This document shows positions 8,129 through 16,620 of a stretch of 64,000 bases of DNA, in pieces; positions within the stretch are counted from its first letter, which is position 1, and every line of letters begins with the position of its first letter. The stretch is from Fervidicola ferrireducens (lineage in GTDB: Bacteria > Bacillota > Thermosediminibacteria > Thermosediminibacterales > Thermosediminibacteraceae). The stretch is from assembly GCF_001562425.1 (NCBI RefSeq), contig NZ_LOED01000001.1:152034-216033 (forward strand), given 5' to 3'. The notes beneath the pieces are model-generated. The model ran no database searches. It was given only the letters and a program-made list of their open reading frames with translations, and was not told the origin of the DNA. A program made the position numbers and the translations under genes.

Positions 8129-8669
8129 ACATCATTTCAGGGACGATGAGTCCGTAGTCCCCGTCTTTTCTTTTGTACACCACGTTTATCTCGTCGGTTT
8201 CGGCGTTGGTGAAAACGAAGAAGTTGTGCCCGAGGAGGTTCATCTGAAGAACCGCCTCGTCCACGCTCATGGGCTTTACCGCAAATCTCTTTACCTTCAC
8301 TACTTTTAGTTCTTCATCTTCCGCTTCTTCCTCAAGCATAGCGCCGTTCGTTTTCTGGGAATCCCTCCGCAAGGCTTTTGTGAGCCTGGTCTTGAACTTC
8401 TCTATCTGCCTTTCGAGCTTTTCCACCACCAGGTCAATGGAAGAATACATGTCCTGGGTTTCCTCTTCGCCCCTCAAGATTATGTCGTTCACTGGAATGG
8501 TCACTTCCACGATGTGCCTGTCTTTTTCCACGTGGAATGTCACCTGGGCCTCCAAATTATCGCTATTCAGGTAATTGAAATGCCTGCTCAGTTTTCCGAT
8601 TTTTTTCTCAGCGTATTCCCTCAGAGCCGGGGTTACCTCAATGTTTTTGCCGCTCACCGATACTTTCAT
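8127..8669 (-). CDS. hpf: Ribosome hibernation-promoting factor, long form
   Basis: A 180-residue long-form HPF. The N-terminal S30AE domain begins 'MKVSVSGKNIEVTPALREY'. The C-terminal dimerisation domain reads 'EAVLQMNLLGHNFFVFTNAE' and ends near 'YKRKDGDYGLI'. Long HPF alone pairs 70S ribosomes into inactive 100S dimers during stationary phase or starvation. The start at 8669 has GGGGAG about eight bases upstream; a longer frame to 8732 lacks a site and family similarity. It has its own promoter and terminator and so appears monocistronic. Confidence 0.95.
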   Translation of the reverse strand: MKVSVSGKNIEVTPALREYAEKKIGKLSRHFNYLNSDNLEAQVTFHVEKDRHIVEVTIPVNDIILRGEEETQDMYSSIDLVVEKLERQIEKFKTRLTKALRRDSQKTNGAMLEEEAEDEELKVVKVKRFAVKPMSVDEAVLQMNLLGHNFFVFTNAETDEINVVYKRKDGDYGLIVPEMM

Positions 8670-8708
8670 AAGCAAGCTCCCCTTCTTTATTAAATGTTCT
8701 GTGTCTAC

Positions 8709-8717
8709 AATTATACC
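8709..8717 (-). promoter_or_regulatory. Extended -10 promoter of hpf
   Basis: Minus-strand TGGTATAAT, an extended -10 element, about 40 bases upstream of the hpf start. No good -35 hexamer is seen at 17 bases. Confidence 0.5.
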
Positions 8718-8750
8718 AATATTTGCCGACAAAATCCAGCCCGGATGTAT

Positions 8751-10406
8751 TTATCCTACCTTGAAGCAGCTACCCCCTATAAATTCGCGGATTATCGACG
8801 TTGCGGGTATTTCCCATTCGTCCTCGAGGGGCTCGAAGTACTCGAGGAGCTTTAAAAGGTACCTTGCCGTCACGTGTTCGGGGAATTCCTCGCCTATTTT
8901 CTTAAGAAGAGGCTCCGCGTATTTTTTCATTACCGCAAATTCATAGACCAGGGCCGAGTTGAACATAACGTCGGCCTCTTCCTGGAAGGGGAAGATATAT
9001 TTTTTTGCTCCCTTTTGAACGGATGGCCACATCGCTATGGTCTTTAAGGCATCCGCCCCCCGGGTGCGGCTATCCCTGACTATGCGCCTCAAAAGCCTCG
9101 TATGGGTAGTGGAGATGTAATTGTGGTTGTCTATGGAAAGCTGGGTGAGTGCGCTCACGTAAATTTTGAACTTATCCTTTTTGGGGATGGCAAAGGTGAG
9201 CTTTTCGTTTAACGCGTGGATGCCCTCTATTATTATGGGCTGGTCCTTTTCGATTTTTACGGGGTCCTTGCGAAACTCCCTTTTGCCCGTTATAAAATCG
9301 TACCGTGGCAGGTATACCTCTTTTCCCTGTATCAAAGCCGCAAGCTGCCTGTTGAAAAGCTCGATGTCTATGGCTTCTAAAGCTTCAAAGTCGGGCTTTC
9401 CATCCTCTCCCAAAGGCGTCTTTTCTCGGTCCACGAAATAGTCATCGAGCGATATGGCAAGGGGCTTTGCGCCGTTTACCATGAGGTGCACCATAAGCCT
9501 CTGGGCGAAGGTGGTCTTTCCGGAAGAAGACGGGCCTGCTATCAGTATTACCCTCAGCATATCCCTGTTTTCGCAAATCAAATCGGCAATCTGAGCTATT
9601 TTCTTTTCGTGGAGCGCCTCCGCAATCCTTATGATTTCGCCGGCTCTCCCAGAGGTTATATAATCGTTTAACGCTCCGGCGTCGGCTATCCCCAATATGT
9701 GGGCCCAGCGCTCGGACTCCCAGAATACTTTGAAAAGTTTGGGCTGTTCGTCAAAGGGCGGGATTTCTAGTGGGACCTCCGGTTCCGGGTGCTGCAGTAT
9801 GACTCCTGGAAGATAATACTTCAGTGCAAACCATCGCACGTACCCAGTGGAGGGTAGCATAATCCCTGCAAAGTAGTCCATCATCCCATCTAGCTCGTAT
9901 AAGTCGATGTAGTCTCCCTTTAAGTATTTGAAGAGCCTTACCTTGTCGTCCCAACCCATTTTTTTGAAATACACCGCAGCCTCTTCGGTCGGGACCCTTT
10001 TTTTGATTATGGGAAGGTCCTTTTCAACAAGCTCCCGCATCCTCATTTCTACGGCCTTAACGTCGTCTGAGTCAATCGGCTCTTTCCACTGGATTTCAGA
10101 GTAGATTCCATTTCCTATAGAGTGTTCCACCATCACCCGGCAGCCGGGGAGGACGTCGCTCGCCGCCTTTATGAAAATGAAAGCAAGGGTCCTCACGTAT
10201 ATCCTCATGCCGGTTTCGCTGGAAAGGTCGAGAAATTCCACGTCAGCATCGCCTTCTATGACGTGGTTGAGGTCATAGACGCGGTTTTTTAACACAGCGC
10301 AAGTCACCGGAGAAGAAAAGGCATCCTTTACTCCTTCGGCAATTTCGCGCAAAGTTACGGGGCTTTCGTAAGTTTTTTCACCCACACCTTTTATATGAAC
10401 CTTCAT
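8751..10406 (-). CDS. TGS-domain uridine kinase-like nucleoside kinase
   Basis: A 551-residue protein. The first 60 residues form a TGS-like domain ('VTLREIAEGVKDAF'), followed by a region resembling the second domain of threonyl-tRNA synthetase ('MVEHSIGNGIYSEIQ', 'PIIKKRVPTEEAAVYF'). From about residue 285 comes a P-loop kinase domain with 'LIAGPSSSGKTTFAQRL' and the substrate segment 'ISLDDYFVDREKTPLGEDGK', as in uridine kinase. This Firmicute architecture is annotated as nucleoside kinase; the exact substrate is not established. The ATG at 10406 has GAGGTG eight bases before it. Confidence 0.85.
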   Translation of the reverse strand: MKVHIKGVGEKTYESPVTLREIAEGVKDAFSSPVTCAVLKNRVYDLNHVIEGDADVEFLDLSSETGMRIYVRTLAFIFIKAASDVLPGCRVMVEHSIGNGIYSEIQWKEPIDSDDVKAVEMRMRELVEKDLPIIKKRVPTEEAAVYFKKMGWDDKVRLFKYLKGDYIDLYELDGMMDYFAGIMLPSTGYVRWFALKYYLPGVILQHPEPEVPLEIPPFDEQPKLFKVFWESERWAHILGIADAGALNDYITSGRAGEIIRIAEALHEKKIAQIADLICENRDMLRVILIAGPSSSGKTTFAQRLMVHLMVNGAKPLAISLDDYFVDREKTPLGEDGKPDFEALEAIDIELFNRQLAALIQGKEVYLPRYDFITGKREFRKDPVKIEKDQPIIIEGIHALNEKLTFAIPKKDKFKIYVSALTQLSIDNHNYISTTHTRLLRRIVRDSRTRGADALKTIAMWPSVQKGAKKYIFPFQEEADVMFNSALVYEFAVMKKYAEPLLKKIGEEFPEHVTARYLLKLLEYFEPLEDEWEIPATSIIREFIGGSCFKVG

Positions 10407-10436
10407 TGCATCTTCACCTCTATAAATTGCCAAATC

Positions 10437-11282
10437 CTACCTGCTTGCGCCACCGCCACCGCTGGAGCCTCCTCCAAATCCTCCTCCACCGCTGCCGAAA
10501 CCTCCGCCGAAACCACCGCCAAAGCCTCCGCCAAATCCTCCTCCGAAAAAGCCGCCGCCGAAGGGGCCGCGAAAGGGGCCGAATCCACCGGGCGGCCTGC
10601 GCCAGATACCCGCCCACAGACCGGATAAGATTATCATCCACGTAACGATGAAGAACATTATGGCGAGTATCAATTCCAGCGGAATTCCCTCTTCGCCGGA
10701 GTAGGCGGAAAGTTCCGCAAATTCACCTTCTCTAAGATCCAGGTTGTATTCCCCAGCGACCTGCGCCGCAACAGCCATGAAGGTATCCGCAATTCCTTTT
10801 GAATATTCCCCTTCTTCAAAGGCGGGAAGGGCATAGGTATCCAATATCCACCCTGCCTTCCCGTCGGTTATGGCCCCCTCAAGGCCGTATCCCACTTCGA
10901 TGCGGATCCTGCCGCTTTTTCCGGAAAGCAGGTTTTCCTTGTTTACCAGTATTAAAACGCCGTTGTTTTTCTCCCTCTCCCCTATTCCCCAGCTTCTAAA
11001 AAGCTCTAATGCGTAGTCCTCTATCGTCCTCCCCGAAAGGTCGTTTACCGTCACCACTACTATCTGGGCGCCGGTCTTGCTATCGATGGCCTTTGCAACG
11101 GCCCTCATCTTCGCCTCATCAGCCTCATCGATGAGGTCCGCATAATCGTAGACGTAGACGAGTTCCAAAGGCCTTGACGGTACTGGCTCTTGTGCCGCAG
11201 CTTCTTTTAAAAATGTTGAAAAACAAAGAAGTAAAACCGCTGCGGCTGCGAGCCAAAGAGCATAAAGCTTTATCTTTTTCAT
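10437..11282 (-). CDS. TPM-domain (YgcG-like) exported protein with glycine-rich tail
   Basis: A 281-residue protein with an N-terminal signal or anchor ('LYALWLAAAAVLLLCF'). It has a TPM domain ('VYVYDYADLIDEADEAKM', 'GAQIVVVTVNDLSGRTIEDY', 'GIGEREKNNGVLILV'), a transmembrane helix near residue 210 ('LILAIMFFIVTWMIILSG'), and a C-terminal tail of GFGGG repeats. TPM/YgcG proteins commonly pair with LemA. A role in membrane or envelope stress is suspected in other bacteria but not established. It follows the lemA stop by five bases, so they form one operon. The glycine tail makes GC-rich sequence that produces spurious reading frames on both strands. Confidence 0.88.
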   Translation of the reverse strand: MKKIKLYALWLAAAAVLLLCFSTFLKEAAAQEPVPSRPLELVYVYDYADLIDEADEAKMRAVAKAIDSKTGAQIVVVTVNDLSGRTIEDYALELFRSWGIGEREKNNGVLILVNKENLLSGKSGRIRIEVGYGLEGAITDGKAGWILDTYALPAFEEGEYSKGIADTFMAVAAQVAGEYNLDLREGEFAELSAYSGEEGIPLELILAIMFFIVTWMIILSGLWAGIWRRPPGGFGPFRGPFGGGFFGGGFGGGFGGGFGGGFGSGGGGFGGGSSGGGGASR

Positions 11283-11287
11283 CCCGA

Positions 11288-11866
11288 TTATTCTCCTTTA
11301 CCGCTGAAGTCCACCTTCGGTACCTCGTAAGCCCCCTCTTCAGCTTTGAAGTACTCCTTTTTCTCAAACCCCATAATCCTGGCGATTATAACCGTAGGGA
11401 AGCTCCTTATTCTGCTGTTGTACCTCTGAACCGCATTGTTGTAGTCCATCCTAGCCACTGCAATTCGGTTCTCTGTACCGGCAAGCTCGTCGGCCAGCTG
11501 CCTGAAGTTGGCATCGGCTTTAAGCGTTGGGTAGTTTTCCACTATGGCCAAAAGCCTGGAAAGGGCCTGTGTGAGTTCTGCGTCTGCCTGGGCCTTTTCT
11601 GCGACAGACCCTGCACTAATTAGCTTTTCACGGGCCCTCGTAACCTCGGTAAAGATTTCCTGTTCATGGGCAGCATATCCCTTTACCGTCTCCACCAGAT
11701 TGGGTATGAGGTCAGCTCTCCTTTGAAGCTGATTTTCCACCTGGCTCCACTTGCTGTTCACGTTCTCCTCGGCAGCTACGAGGCCGTTGTAGCTTCCGAA
11801 GGCAAAAATCAAAAAGGCTGCTATCAGTACAGCAATGATTATCACCGCATTTGCTCTTCCAAACAA
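11288..11866 (-). CDS. lemA: LemA family membrane protein
   Basis: A 192-residue LemA protein: one N-terminal transmembrane helix ('VIIIAVLIAAFLIFAFGSYN') followed by a long helical domain with the family signature 'SQVENQLQRRADLIPNLVET' and 'VQRYNSRIRSFPTVIIARIM'. The start is TTG at 11866, six bases after a GGGGGG site. It is the first gene of a two-gene unit with the TPM protein. No molecular function is proven for the family. Confidence 0.93.
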   Translation of the reverse strand: MFGRANAVIIIAVLIAAFLIFAFGSYNGLVAAEENVNSKWSQVENQLQRRADLIPNLVETVKGYAAHEQEIFTEVTRAREKLISAGSVAEKAQADAELTQALSRLLAIVENYPTLKADANFRQLADELAGTENRIAVARMDYNNAVQRYNSRIRSFPTVIIARIMGFEKKEYFKAEEGAYEVPKVDFSGKGE

Positions 11867-11896
11867 TGAAGACCCCCCTTTGTTTTTGATACTTTA

Positions 11897-11905
11897 ATTA
11901 TATCA
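11897..11905 (-). promoter_or_regulatory. Extended -10 promoter of lemA operon
   Basis: Minus-strand TGATATAAT, an extended -10, about 30 bases upstream of the lemA TTG. The -35 region is poor. Confidence 0.5.
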
Positions 11906-12175
11906 TCAATTTAAAGCTAATGCATCTTTTTGAGCCCCTACTTATAAAATACTGTATACATATATACCTTTTTGAAGGATTGAGTGGTAAATTGTATAAT
12001 TTGCGTTACTTGACCATTAAAATTAGAATTGATTAAATTTATTCAACGATTCTAGCGGAGAAACTTTCATGGTTATGCCAGCTTCACCCATATTCGGAGT
12101 TTTTGCCCTAGAATCAACAATGTGTAAGTTTTATATTTTTAATGTCAAGTTTATTATAAAAAACCTTACATTTAT
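11906..12175. other. AT-rich intergenic stretch between lemA and the TRAP operon
   Basis: About 270 bases with no supported gene. On the minus strand a short open stretch (about 12028-12120) reads like a coding fragment ('TPNMGEAGITMKVSPL'). It has no start or ribosome site that I can defend and may be a gene scrap. Confidence 0.4.
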
Positions 12176-12204
12176 TTGACATTTAAATTTTATAAGCATA
12201 TAAT
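12176..12204 (+). promoter_or_regulatory. Consensus sigma-A promoter of the TRAP operon
   Basis: TTGACA at 12176-12181, a 17-base spacer, and TATAAT at 12199-12204: a perfect match to the vegetative promoter. It lies about 40 bases upstream of the solute-binding protein gene and predicts strong expression. Confidence 0.85.
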
Positions 12205-12245
12205 TCTACAAAAATAAATTAAAATCATTGAAGGGAGGCCGAATT

Positions 12246-13229
12246 ATGACGAGAAAGATAGTTGCGCTTCTTGTCGTCGTGCTTTTTGCGGCCGCCTTCG
12301 TGGCCGGCTGCGGTGGCAGCAGCAATACGGGAGGGCAGAGCTCCGGCGGGCAAAAGTTCATAAACATAGCCACCGGCGGAACTGCAGGCACCTATTTCCC
12401 GCTGGGTGGAGCGCTCGCGGAAATCTGGAACAAAAACATACCGGGAGCCAACGCCACAGCCCAGAGCACGGGGGCCTCGGTAGCCAATGTTAACCTCCTC
12501 AAGGACGGCAAAGCGGAAGTGATTTTCGTCCAGAACGACATCGCCTACTACGCCTACAACGGAACCGAGATGTTCAAGAACAACAAGTATGAAGATATCA
12601 GGGGTCTTGCCACCTTGTATCCCGAGACGATTCAGATTGTGACCACGGCCAATACGGGAATAAAGAGCATACATGACCTCAAGGGTAAGAGGGTGGCCGT
12701 GGGCGCTGCAGGAAGCGGCACCGAGGCAAACGCCAGGCAGATCCTGGAAGCCGCCGGCATAACCTACAACGACATCCAGGTCCAGTACCTCAGCTTCGCC
12801 GAAGCTGCCAATAACCTGAAGGACGGCAACGTAGATGTAGCATTCGTAACCGCGGGGTTCCCGACGGCTGCCATCCGCGACATCGCGGCCCAGCACAAGA
12901 TTGTGCTCATACCCCTTGATGACAAGACTGTTGAAAACCTCATTTCCAAGTATCCGTTCTATACCAAGACGGTGATACCGGCCAACACCTACAGCGGACA
13001 GACTGAAGACGTGACCGCCGTCTCGGTAAAATCCATGCTGGCCGTCAGCTCCAAGTTAGACGAAGAGCTGGCCTACCAGATGCTCAAGACCATGTATGAG
13101 AACCGGGACCGCCTGATTGCGGCTCACGAACAGAGCGGAAAGCAGATTTTGCCTGAAACCGGAAAAGAAGGCATGTCCATACCGCTCCATCCCGGAGCCG
13201 AAAAATACTTCAAAGAGATAGGAAAGTAA
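12246..13229 (+). CDS. TAXI-family TRAP transporter solute-binding lipoprotein
   Basis: A 327-residue periplasmic-type binding protein. A lipoprotein signal ('VVVLFAAAFVAGCGGSS') precedes the mature domain. The family signature 'INIATGGTAGTYFPLGGAL' and 'NVNLLKDGKAEVIFVQND' identify the TAXI group of TRAP receptors, which bind carboxylates such as glutamate or 2-oxoglutarate in known cases. The ATG at 12246 follows GGGAGG. It heads an operon with DUF1850 and a fused permease. The actual substrate cannot be read from sequence. Confidence 0.93.
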   Translation: MTRKIVALLVVVLFAAAFVAGCGGSSNTGGQSSGGQKFINIATGGTAGTYFPLGGALAEIWNKNIPGANATAQSTGASVANVNLLKDGKAEVIFVQNDIAYYAYNGTEMFKNNKYEDIRGLATLYPETIQIVTTANTGIKSIHDLKGKRVAVGAAGSGTEANARQILEAAGITYNDIQVQYLSFAEAANNLKDGNVDVAFVTAGFPTAAIRDIAAQHKIVLIPLDDKTVENLISKYPFYTKTVIPANTYSGQTEDVTAVSVKSMLAVSSKLDEELAYQMLKTMYENRDRLIAAHEQSGKQILPETGKEGMSIPLHPGAEKYFKEIGK

Positions 13230-13244
13230 CCAGAGGGGGTTTTT

Positions 13245-13269
13245 GAGCATTGGAGCAATTCCAATGCTC
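13245..13269 (+). terminator. Perfect intercistronic hairpin between binding protein and DUF1850
   Basis: A ten-pair perfect stem (GAGCATTGGA against TCCAATGCTC) with a five-base loop, followed by ATTTTAT. It lies between the abundant binding protein and the membrane genes and ends six bases before the DUF1850 ATG. It may act as a partial terminator, an RNA-processing or stability element, or a translational gate, because no free ribosome site precedes that ATG. Confidence 0.65.
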
Positions 13270-13274
13270 ATTTT

Positions 13275-13772
13275 ATGAAAGAAAGAAGAATCCCGTTCCT
13301 GATTATAATAGCAATCGTTTTGCTGGCGGGTTTTTTCGCCTTTTTTAGAATTGAACGCGAAAAAGTCCTGATAATAGAAAACGAGCGCGATAAAACCAGG
13401 ACAGTAGTCGGGGTAAAGAGCGGGGAATTTGCCATTACTTTCGTGCACTCCATCGAAAGGACGCCGGTTTATGAGTTTTACCGCATAAATGACGACGGCA
13501 CCCTAACGCTGAAGGAGGCGCGGTTTTATTCGCTCGGAACGGGGTTGCCTTTTTACGCTGATGGCGGCTTTAAAAATGAAGGCGGTGCTTTTGTAGTTTC
13601 GATGTCGAGGACCCTCAGACAGATACCCCTCAGGGTTTCGCCGGTACCAGGCCACGCGGTTTTAGTTGACGGAAGAAAAATATACTTTACGGATATCGCC
13701 AAAACGGAAGATCTCCTCACCATCTCCGCAGGACATCGATTTAAAATAAAAAGATTACGGGGAAAGGAGTGA
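13275..13772 (+). CDS. DUF1850 membrane-anchored protein of TRAP-TAXI operon
   Basis: A 165-residue protein with one N-terminal membrane helix ('PFLIIIAIVLLAGFFAFF') and an extracytoplasmic beta-rich domain carrying the DUF1850 signature 'ITFVHSIERTPVYEFYRI'. DUF1850 genes are regularly found between TAXI binding proteins and fused permeases, which suggests a role in transporter assembly or substrate delivery, unproven. No Shine-Dalgarno sequence lies at normal distance from the ATG. A hairpin stands immediately before it instead. Confidence 0.85.
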   Translation: MKERRIPFLIIIAIVLLAGFFAFFRIEREKVLIIENERDKTRTVVGVKSGEFAITFVHSIERTPVYEFYRINDDGTLTLKEARFYSLGTGLPFYADGGFKNEGGAFVVSMSRTLRQIPLRVSPVPGHAVLVDGRKIYFTDIAKTEDLLTISAGHRFKIKRLRGKE

Positions 13773-13778
13773 ATTTAA

Positions 13779-15710
13779 ATGAGCCAAAACACCAATCTTA
13801 ATTCGGATGCTGAAAAAATTGCCGAGGAAATTCTCCGAAAGGTCGACGCCGAATCCGACTACAGGATCCTGAGCGGATTTGCGGCGAAAGTAATAGCTGC
13901 GATAGCCATAACTTTCTCCGTTTTTCAGCTTTACACTGCAGCCTTCGGGGTCCTGGACGCCATGATTCAAAGGTCCATTCACCTTGCGTTCGCGCTCTGT
14001 TTAATCTTTCTCCTGTATCCCACGAGGAAGTCGTGGCCGCGAAACAGCATACATCCCGTCGATTTAGTTTTAGCCATTCTGGGTGCCTTGGTCCCGCTTT
14101 ATATACCCGCCTTTTATCAGGAACTGGTTCGCCGGGCGGGCACCGTGACCACCCTCGACTATGTCGTCGGCCTTATAGGGATTTTGCTGGTGCTGGAAGC
14201 CGTAAGGAGGGTGGTCGGACTTCCGATGGTAATAGTCGCCTCGACCTTTATCATATATGCCCTCCTGGGGCCTAAAATACCCGGACCTTTCGCCCACAGA
14301 GGAGTGGACCTGCCCACCCTGGTGCAGCACCAGTTTTTTACGACCGAAGGCCTCTTCGGGATACCGATAGGAGTTTCTTCCCAGTTCATCTTCCTATTCA
14401 TACTCTTCGGGGCGTATCTTGAAAAGACGGGCCTGGGACAGCTTTTCATAGACCTCGCCAATGCTCTGGCCGGATGGGCTGCAGGAGGACCAGCCAAAGT
14501 GGCGGTCATTTCATCCGCTCTGGAGGGCACCGTATCGGGAAGTTCGGTGGCCAATACCGCCGGCTCTGGAAGTTTTACCATTCCGATGATGAAAAGCCTC
14601 GGCTACAGGCCCGAATTTGCGGGGGCCGTAGAGGCTGTGGCTTCCACCGGCGGTCAGCTCATGCCTCCCATCATGGGGGCGGCAGCCTTTCTGATGGCAG
14701 AATTCGTCGGGGTGGAATACCTCCGGATTATCCAGGCAGCGGTAATCCCAGCTCTCCTTTATTATTTCGGGGTATGGACTCAGGTTCACTTCGAGGCCAA
14801 AAAACTGGGGCTAAAGGGCATGAAGCGCGAGGAACTCCCGAAACTCGGCGTCATCATGAAGGAGAGGGGGCACCTCCTCATACCGCTCATAGCTATCATC
14901 TACCTTCTGGTGGAAGGTTTTACCCCGATGAAGGCGGCACTTTACGCCATCGTCCTCGCAATCCTTTCTTCGATGATGAGGAAAAACACCCGCATAAGCT
15001 TTTACGATATAGTAAAAGGCCTGGAGCAGGGAGCCAGAAACGCCCTCGGTGTAGTGGCAGCTACGGCGTGCGCCGGCATCATAGTCGGAGTCGTCACCCA
15101 GACGGGGCTGGGTTTGAAACTCGGCTCAACGCTGGTGGACCTCGCCAACAACAACCTCTTCCTGACGCTGTTTTTCACCATGATAACGTCCCTCATCCTG
15201 GGCATGGGGGTGCCGACCACCGCCAACTACGTCATCACTTCGACCATAGCAGCTCCGGCGCTGGTAATGCTTAACGTCCCGGTTCTTGCAGCCCACATGT
15301 TCGCTTTTTACTTCGGAATAATCGCAGACGTTACTCCGCCCGTGGCACTGGCGGCTTTTGTCGGCGCGGGAATCGCAAAAGCAAACCCCTTCAAGACCGG
15401 CATCGAAGCCTCGAAGCTGGCAATCGCGGCTTTCCTGGTGCCTTACGTCTTCGTCTACCACCCGGCTATGCTGCTCATAAATGTCACGCCTGTTGACATC
15501 GTTGAGATCGTCATAACCTCCATCATAGGTATTATAGGGGTCGGTGCAGCGGTATGCGGGTACTTCCTCACCAATCAATCAATACTGGAGCGTATTATCT
15601 TCTTTGTCGGCGGTATTTTAATGGTGACTCCGGGTATCGAAACCGACCTTGTAGGTTTGGGGTTGCTTATCGTAGGATATTTTATCCAGAAACGGAAGGT
15701 AAAGAAATAA
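13779..15710 (+). CDS. TRAP transporter fused permease (DctQM), TAXI type
   Basis: A 643-residue multi-spanning membrane protein. The N-terminal part resembles the small DctQ subunit. From about residue 140 the large DctM-like subunit begins, with typical glycine-rich segments ('SSALEGTVSGSSVANTAGSG', 'SSGGQLMPPIMG'-like 'STGGQLMPPIMGAAAFLMAE', 'ILGMGVPTTANYVITSTIAA'). TRAP permeases import the ligand with sodium. AAGGAGTG precedes the ATG. It is the last gene of the operon, followed by a strong terminator. Confidence 0.94.
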   Translation: MSQNTNLNSDAEKIAEEILRKVDAESDYRILSGFAAKVIAAIAITFSVFQLYTAAFGVLDAMIQRSIHLAFALCLIFLLYPTRKSWPRNSIHPVDLVLAILGALVPLYIPAFYQELVRRAGTVTTLDYVVGLIGILLVLEAVRRVVGLPMVIVASTFIIYALLGPKIPGPFAHRGVDLPTLVQHQFFTTEGLFGIPIGVSSQFIFLFILFGAYLEKTGLGQLFIDLANALAGWAAGGPAKVAVISSALEGTVSGSSVANTAGSGSFTIPMMKSLGYRPEFAGAVEAVASTGGQLMPPIMGAAAFLMAEFVGVEYLRIIQAAVIPALLYYFGVWTQVHFEAKKLGLKGMKREELPKLGVIMKERGHLLIPLIAIIYLLVEGFTPMKAALYAIVLAILSSMMRKNTRISFYDIVKGLEQGARNALGVVAATACAGIIVGVVTQTGLGLKLGSTLVDLANNNLFLTLFFTMITSLILGMGVPTTANYVITSTIAAPALVMLNVPVLAAHMFAFYFGIIADVTPPVALAAFVGAGIAKANPFKTGIEASKLAIAAFLVPYVFVYHPAMLLINVTPVDIVEIVITSIIGIIGVGAAVCGYFLTNQSILERIIFFVGGILMVTPGIETDLVGLGLLIVGYFIQKRKVKK

Positions 15711-15720
15711 ATTCAATTTT

Positions 15721-15753
15721 ACCCCCGAAAATATATGTCGGGGGTGTTCTTTT
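15721..15753 (+). terminator. Terminator of TRAP operon
   Basis: An eight-pair GC-rich stem (ACCCCCGA against TCGGGGGT, nine-base loop) followed by GTTCTTTT, just after the permease stop. Its T-tract overlaps the stop codon of the convergent response-regulator gene. Confidence 0.85.
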
Positions 15754-16618
15754 AAGTCCTGCACAAAAAGGCTATTCCTTCCAAAAATTTCTTCACGTTG
15801 ATTTTTCCGCCTTCGGATGTTTTGCCCCTTAAAAAATCCATTTGTTTTTTAACTTCTTTGAACTCAAAAAGAACCGAGGCGTACCTCAAAAACTGTTCGC
15901 CGTCGAAATCTTCCATACCCATGGACGCTATATTGCCCAATGCCTTTGTTATCGCTCTCCTTATCCTCATTTCGATGGCCTTCAGGTCGGAAGATTTTTT
16001 CCTGCCGGTCTTCATGTAATATTCCTGAAGGAAACGGTATATTTCCTGCAGATTTGAAGTTGTCTTTTTCACCCTGTCGAAGTTTTCTACGAGCACCTTG
16101 ATGTCCTCGCTCCCGGTCTCGCCGAGAATCCCCAGTTCCGCCAGGAGCAGATCGATCTTCGTCATCTCCGGTTTATTTATGTCGAACCTTTCCAGCATTC
16201 CCAGGCCCGAGACGGTCTCCTTTATCTTCATAAAGGTGGTTTTCAGCTTTATCATTTCCTCCACCTTTGAAATCACGTTGACGGTTTCGGTGACGTTTAT
16301 CGGCTTGTGGACGAAAAACTCAATCCCGGCTTCGTAAGCCTTGCTTATCATATCCTGAGCTTCTACCTGGGAAATCATTATGAAATAGGTTGTAACCCCT
16401 TTTTCCCTGGATTCCCGTATCACCTCTATCCCGTCTTTGGAAGGCAGCAAAAGGTCTATCAGCGCGATGTCGGGATTCAGGGCGATAATCTTTCTTTCGG
16501 CCTCCTCGCCGTCGCCCGCCTCGGCTATCACCTCGCCGAGGCCGTTGTTTTCTATAATTCCAGTCAGCATCCTCCTTACAGCCCTGTCGTCATCCACCAC
16601 GATTATTCTAAAATCCAT
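15752..16618 (-). CDS. Response regulator of GlnL/YcbB type
   Basis: A 288-residue response regulator. The receiver domain (about 1-125) has the acidic pair 'VVDDDRAVRRML', phospho-acceptor Asp in 'DIALIDLLLPSKDGIEVI' and the conserved Lys in 'EFFVHKPIN'. The C-terminal half ('LAELGILGETGSEDIKVL', 'RIRRAITKALGNIASMGMED') matches the YcbB DNA-binding domain that in Bacillus GlnL controls glutamine uptake and glutaminase. I put the start at 16618, seven bases after GGAGG; the ATG two codons earlier is too close to the site. It is coupled to the upstream kinase gene. Confidence 0.88.
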   Translation of the reverse strand: MDFRIIVVDDDRAVRRMLTGIIENNGLGEVIAEAGDGEEAERKIIALNPDIALIDLLLPSKDGIEVIRESREKGVTTYFIMISQVEAQDMISKAYEAGIEFFVHKPINVTETVNVISKVEEMIKLKTTFMKIKETVSGLGMLERFDINKPEMTKIDLLLAELGILGETGSEDIKVLVENFDRVKKTTSNLQEIYRFLQEYYMKTGRKKSSDLKAIEMRIRRAITKALGNIASMGMEDFDGEQFLRYASVLFEFKEVKKQMDFLRGKTSEGGKINVKKFLEGIAFLCRT

Positions 16619-16620
16619 TC

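Noticed and set aside
10395..10645. Four overlapping reading frames in the glycine-codon-rich region
   Set aside because: They are shadows of the GFGGG repeats at the end of the TPM protein: low complexity, no ribosome sites.
14474..15274. 266-codon plus-strand frame
   Set aside because: Lies inside the TRAP permease in another frame; composition is that of a shadow (Gly, Arg, His, Ser rich) and there is no start site.
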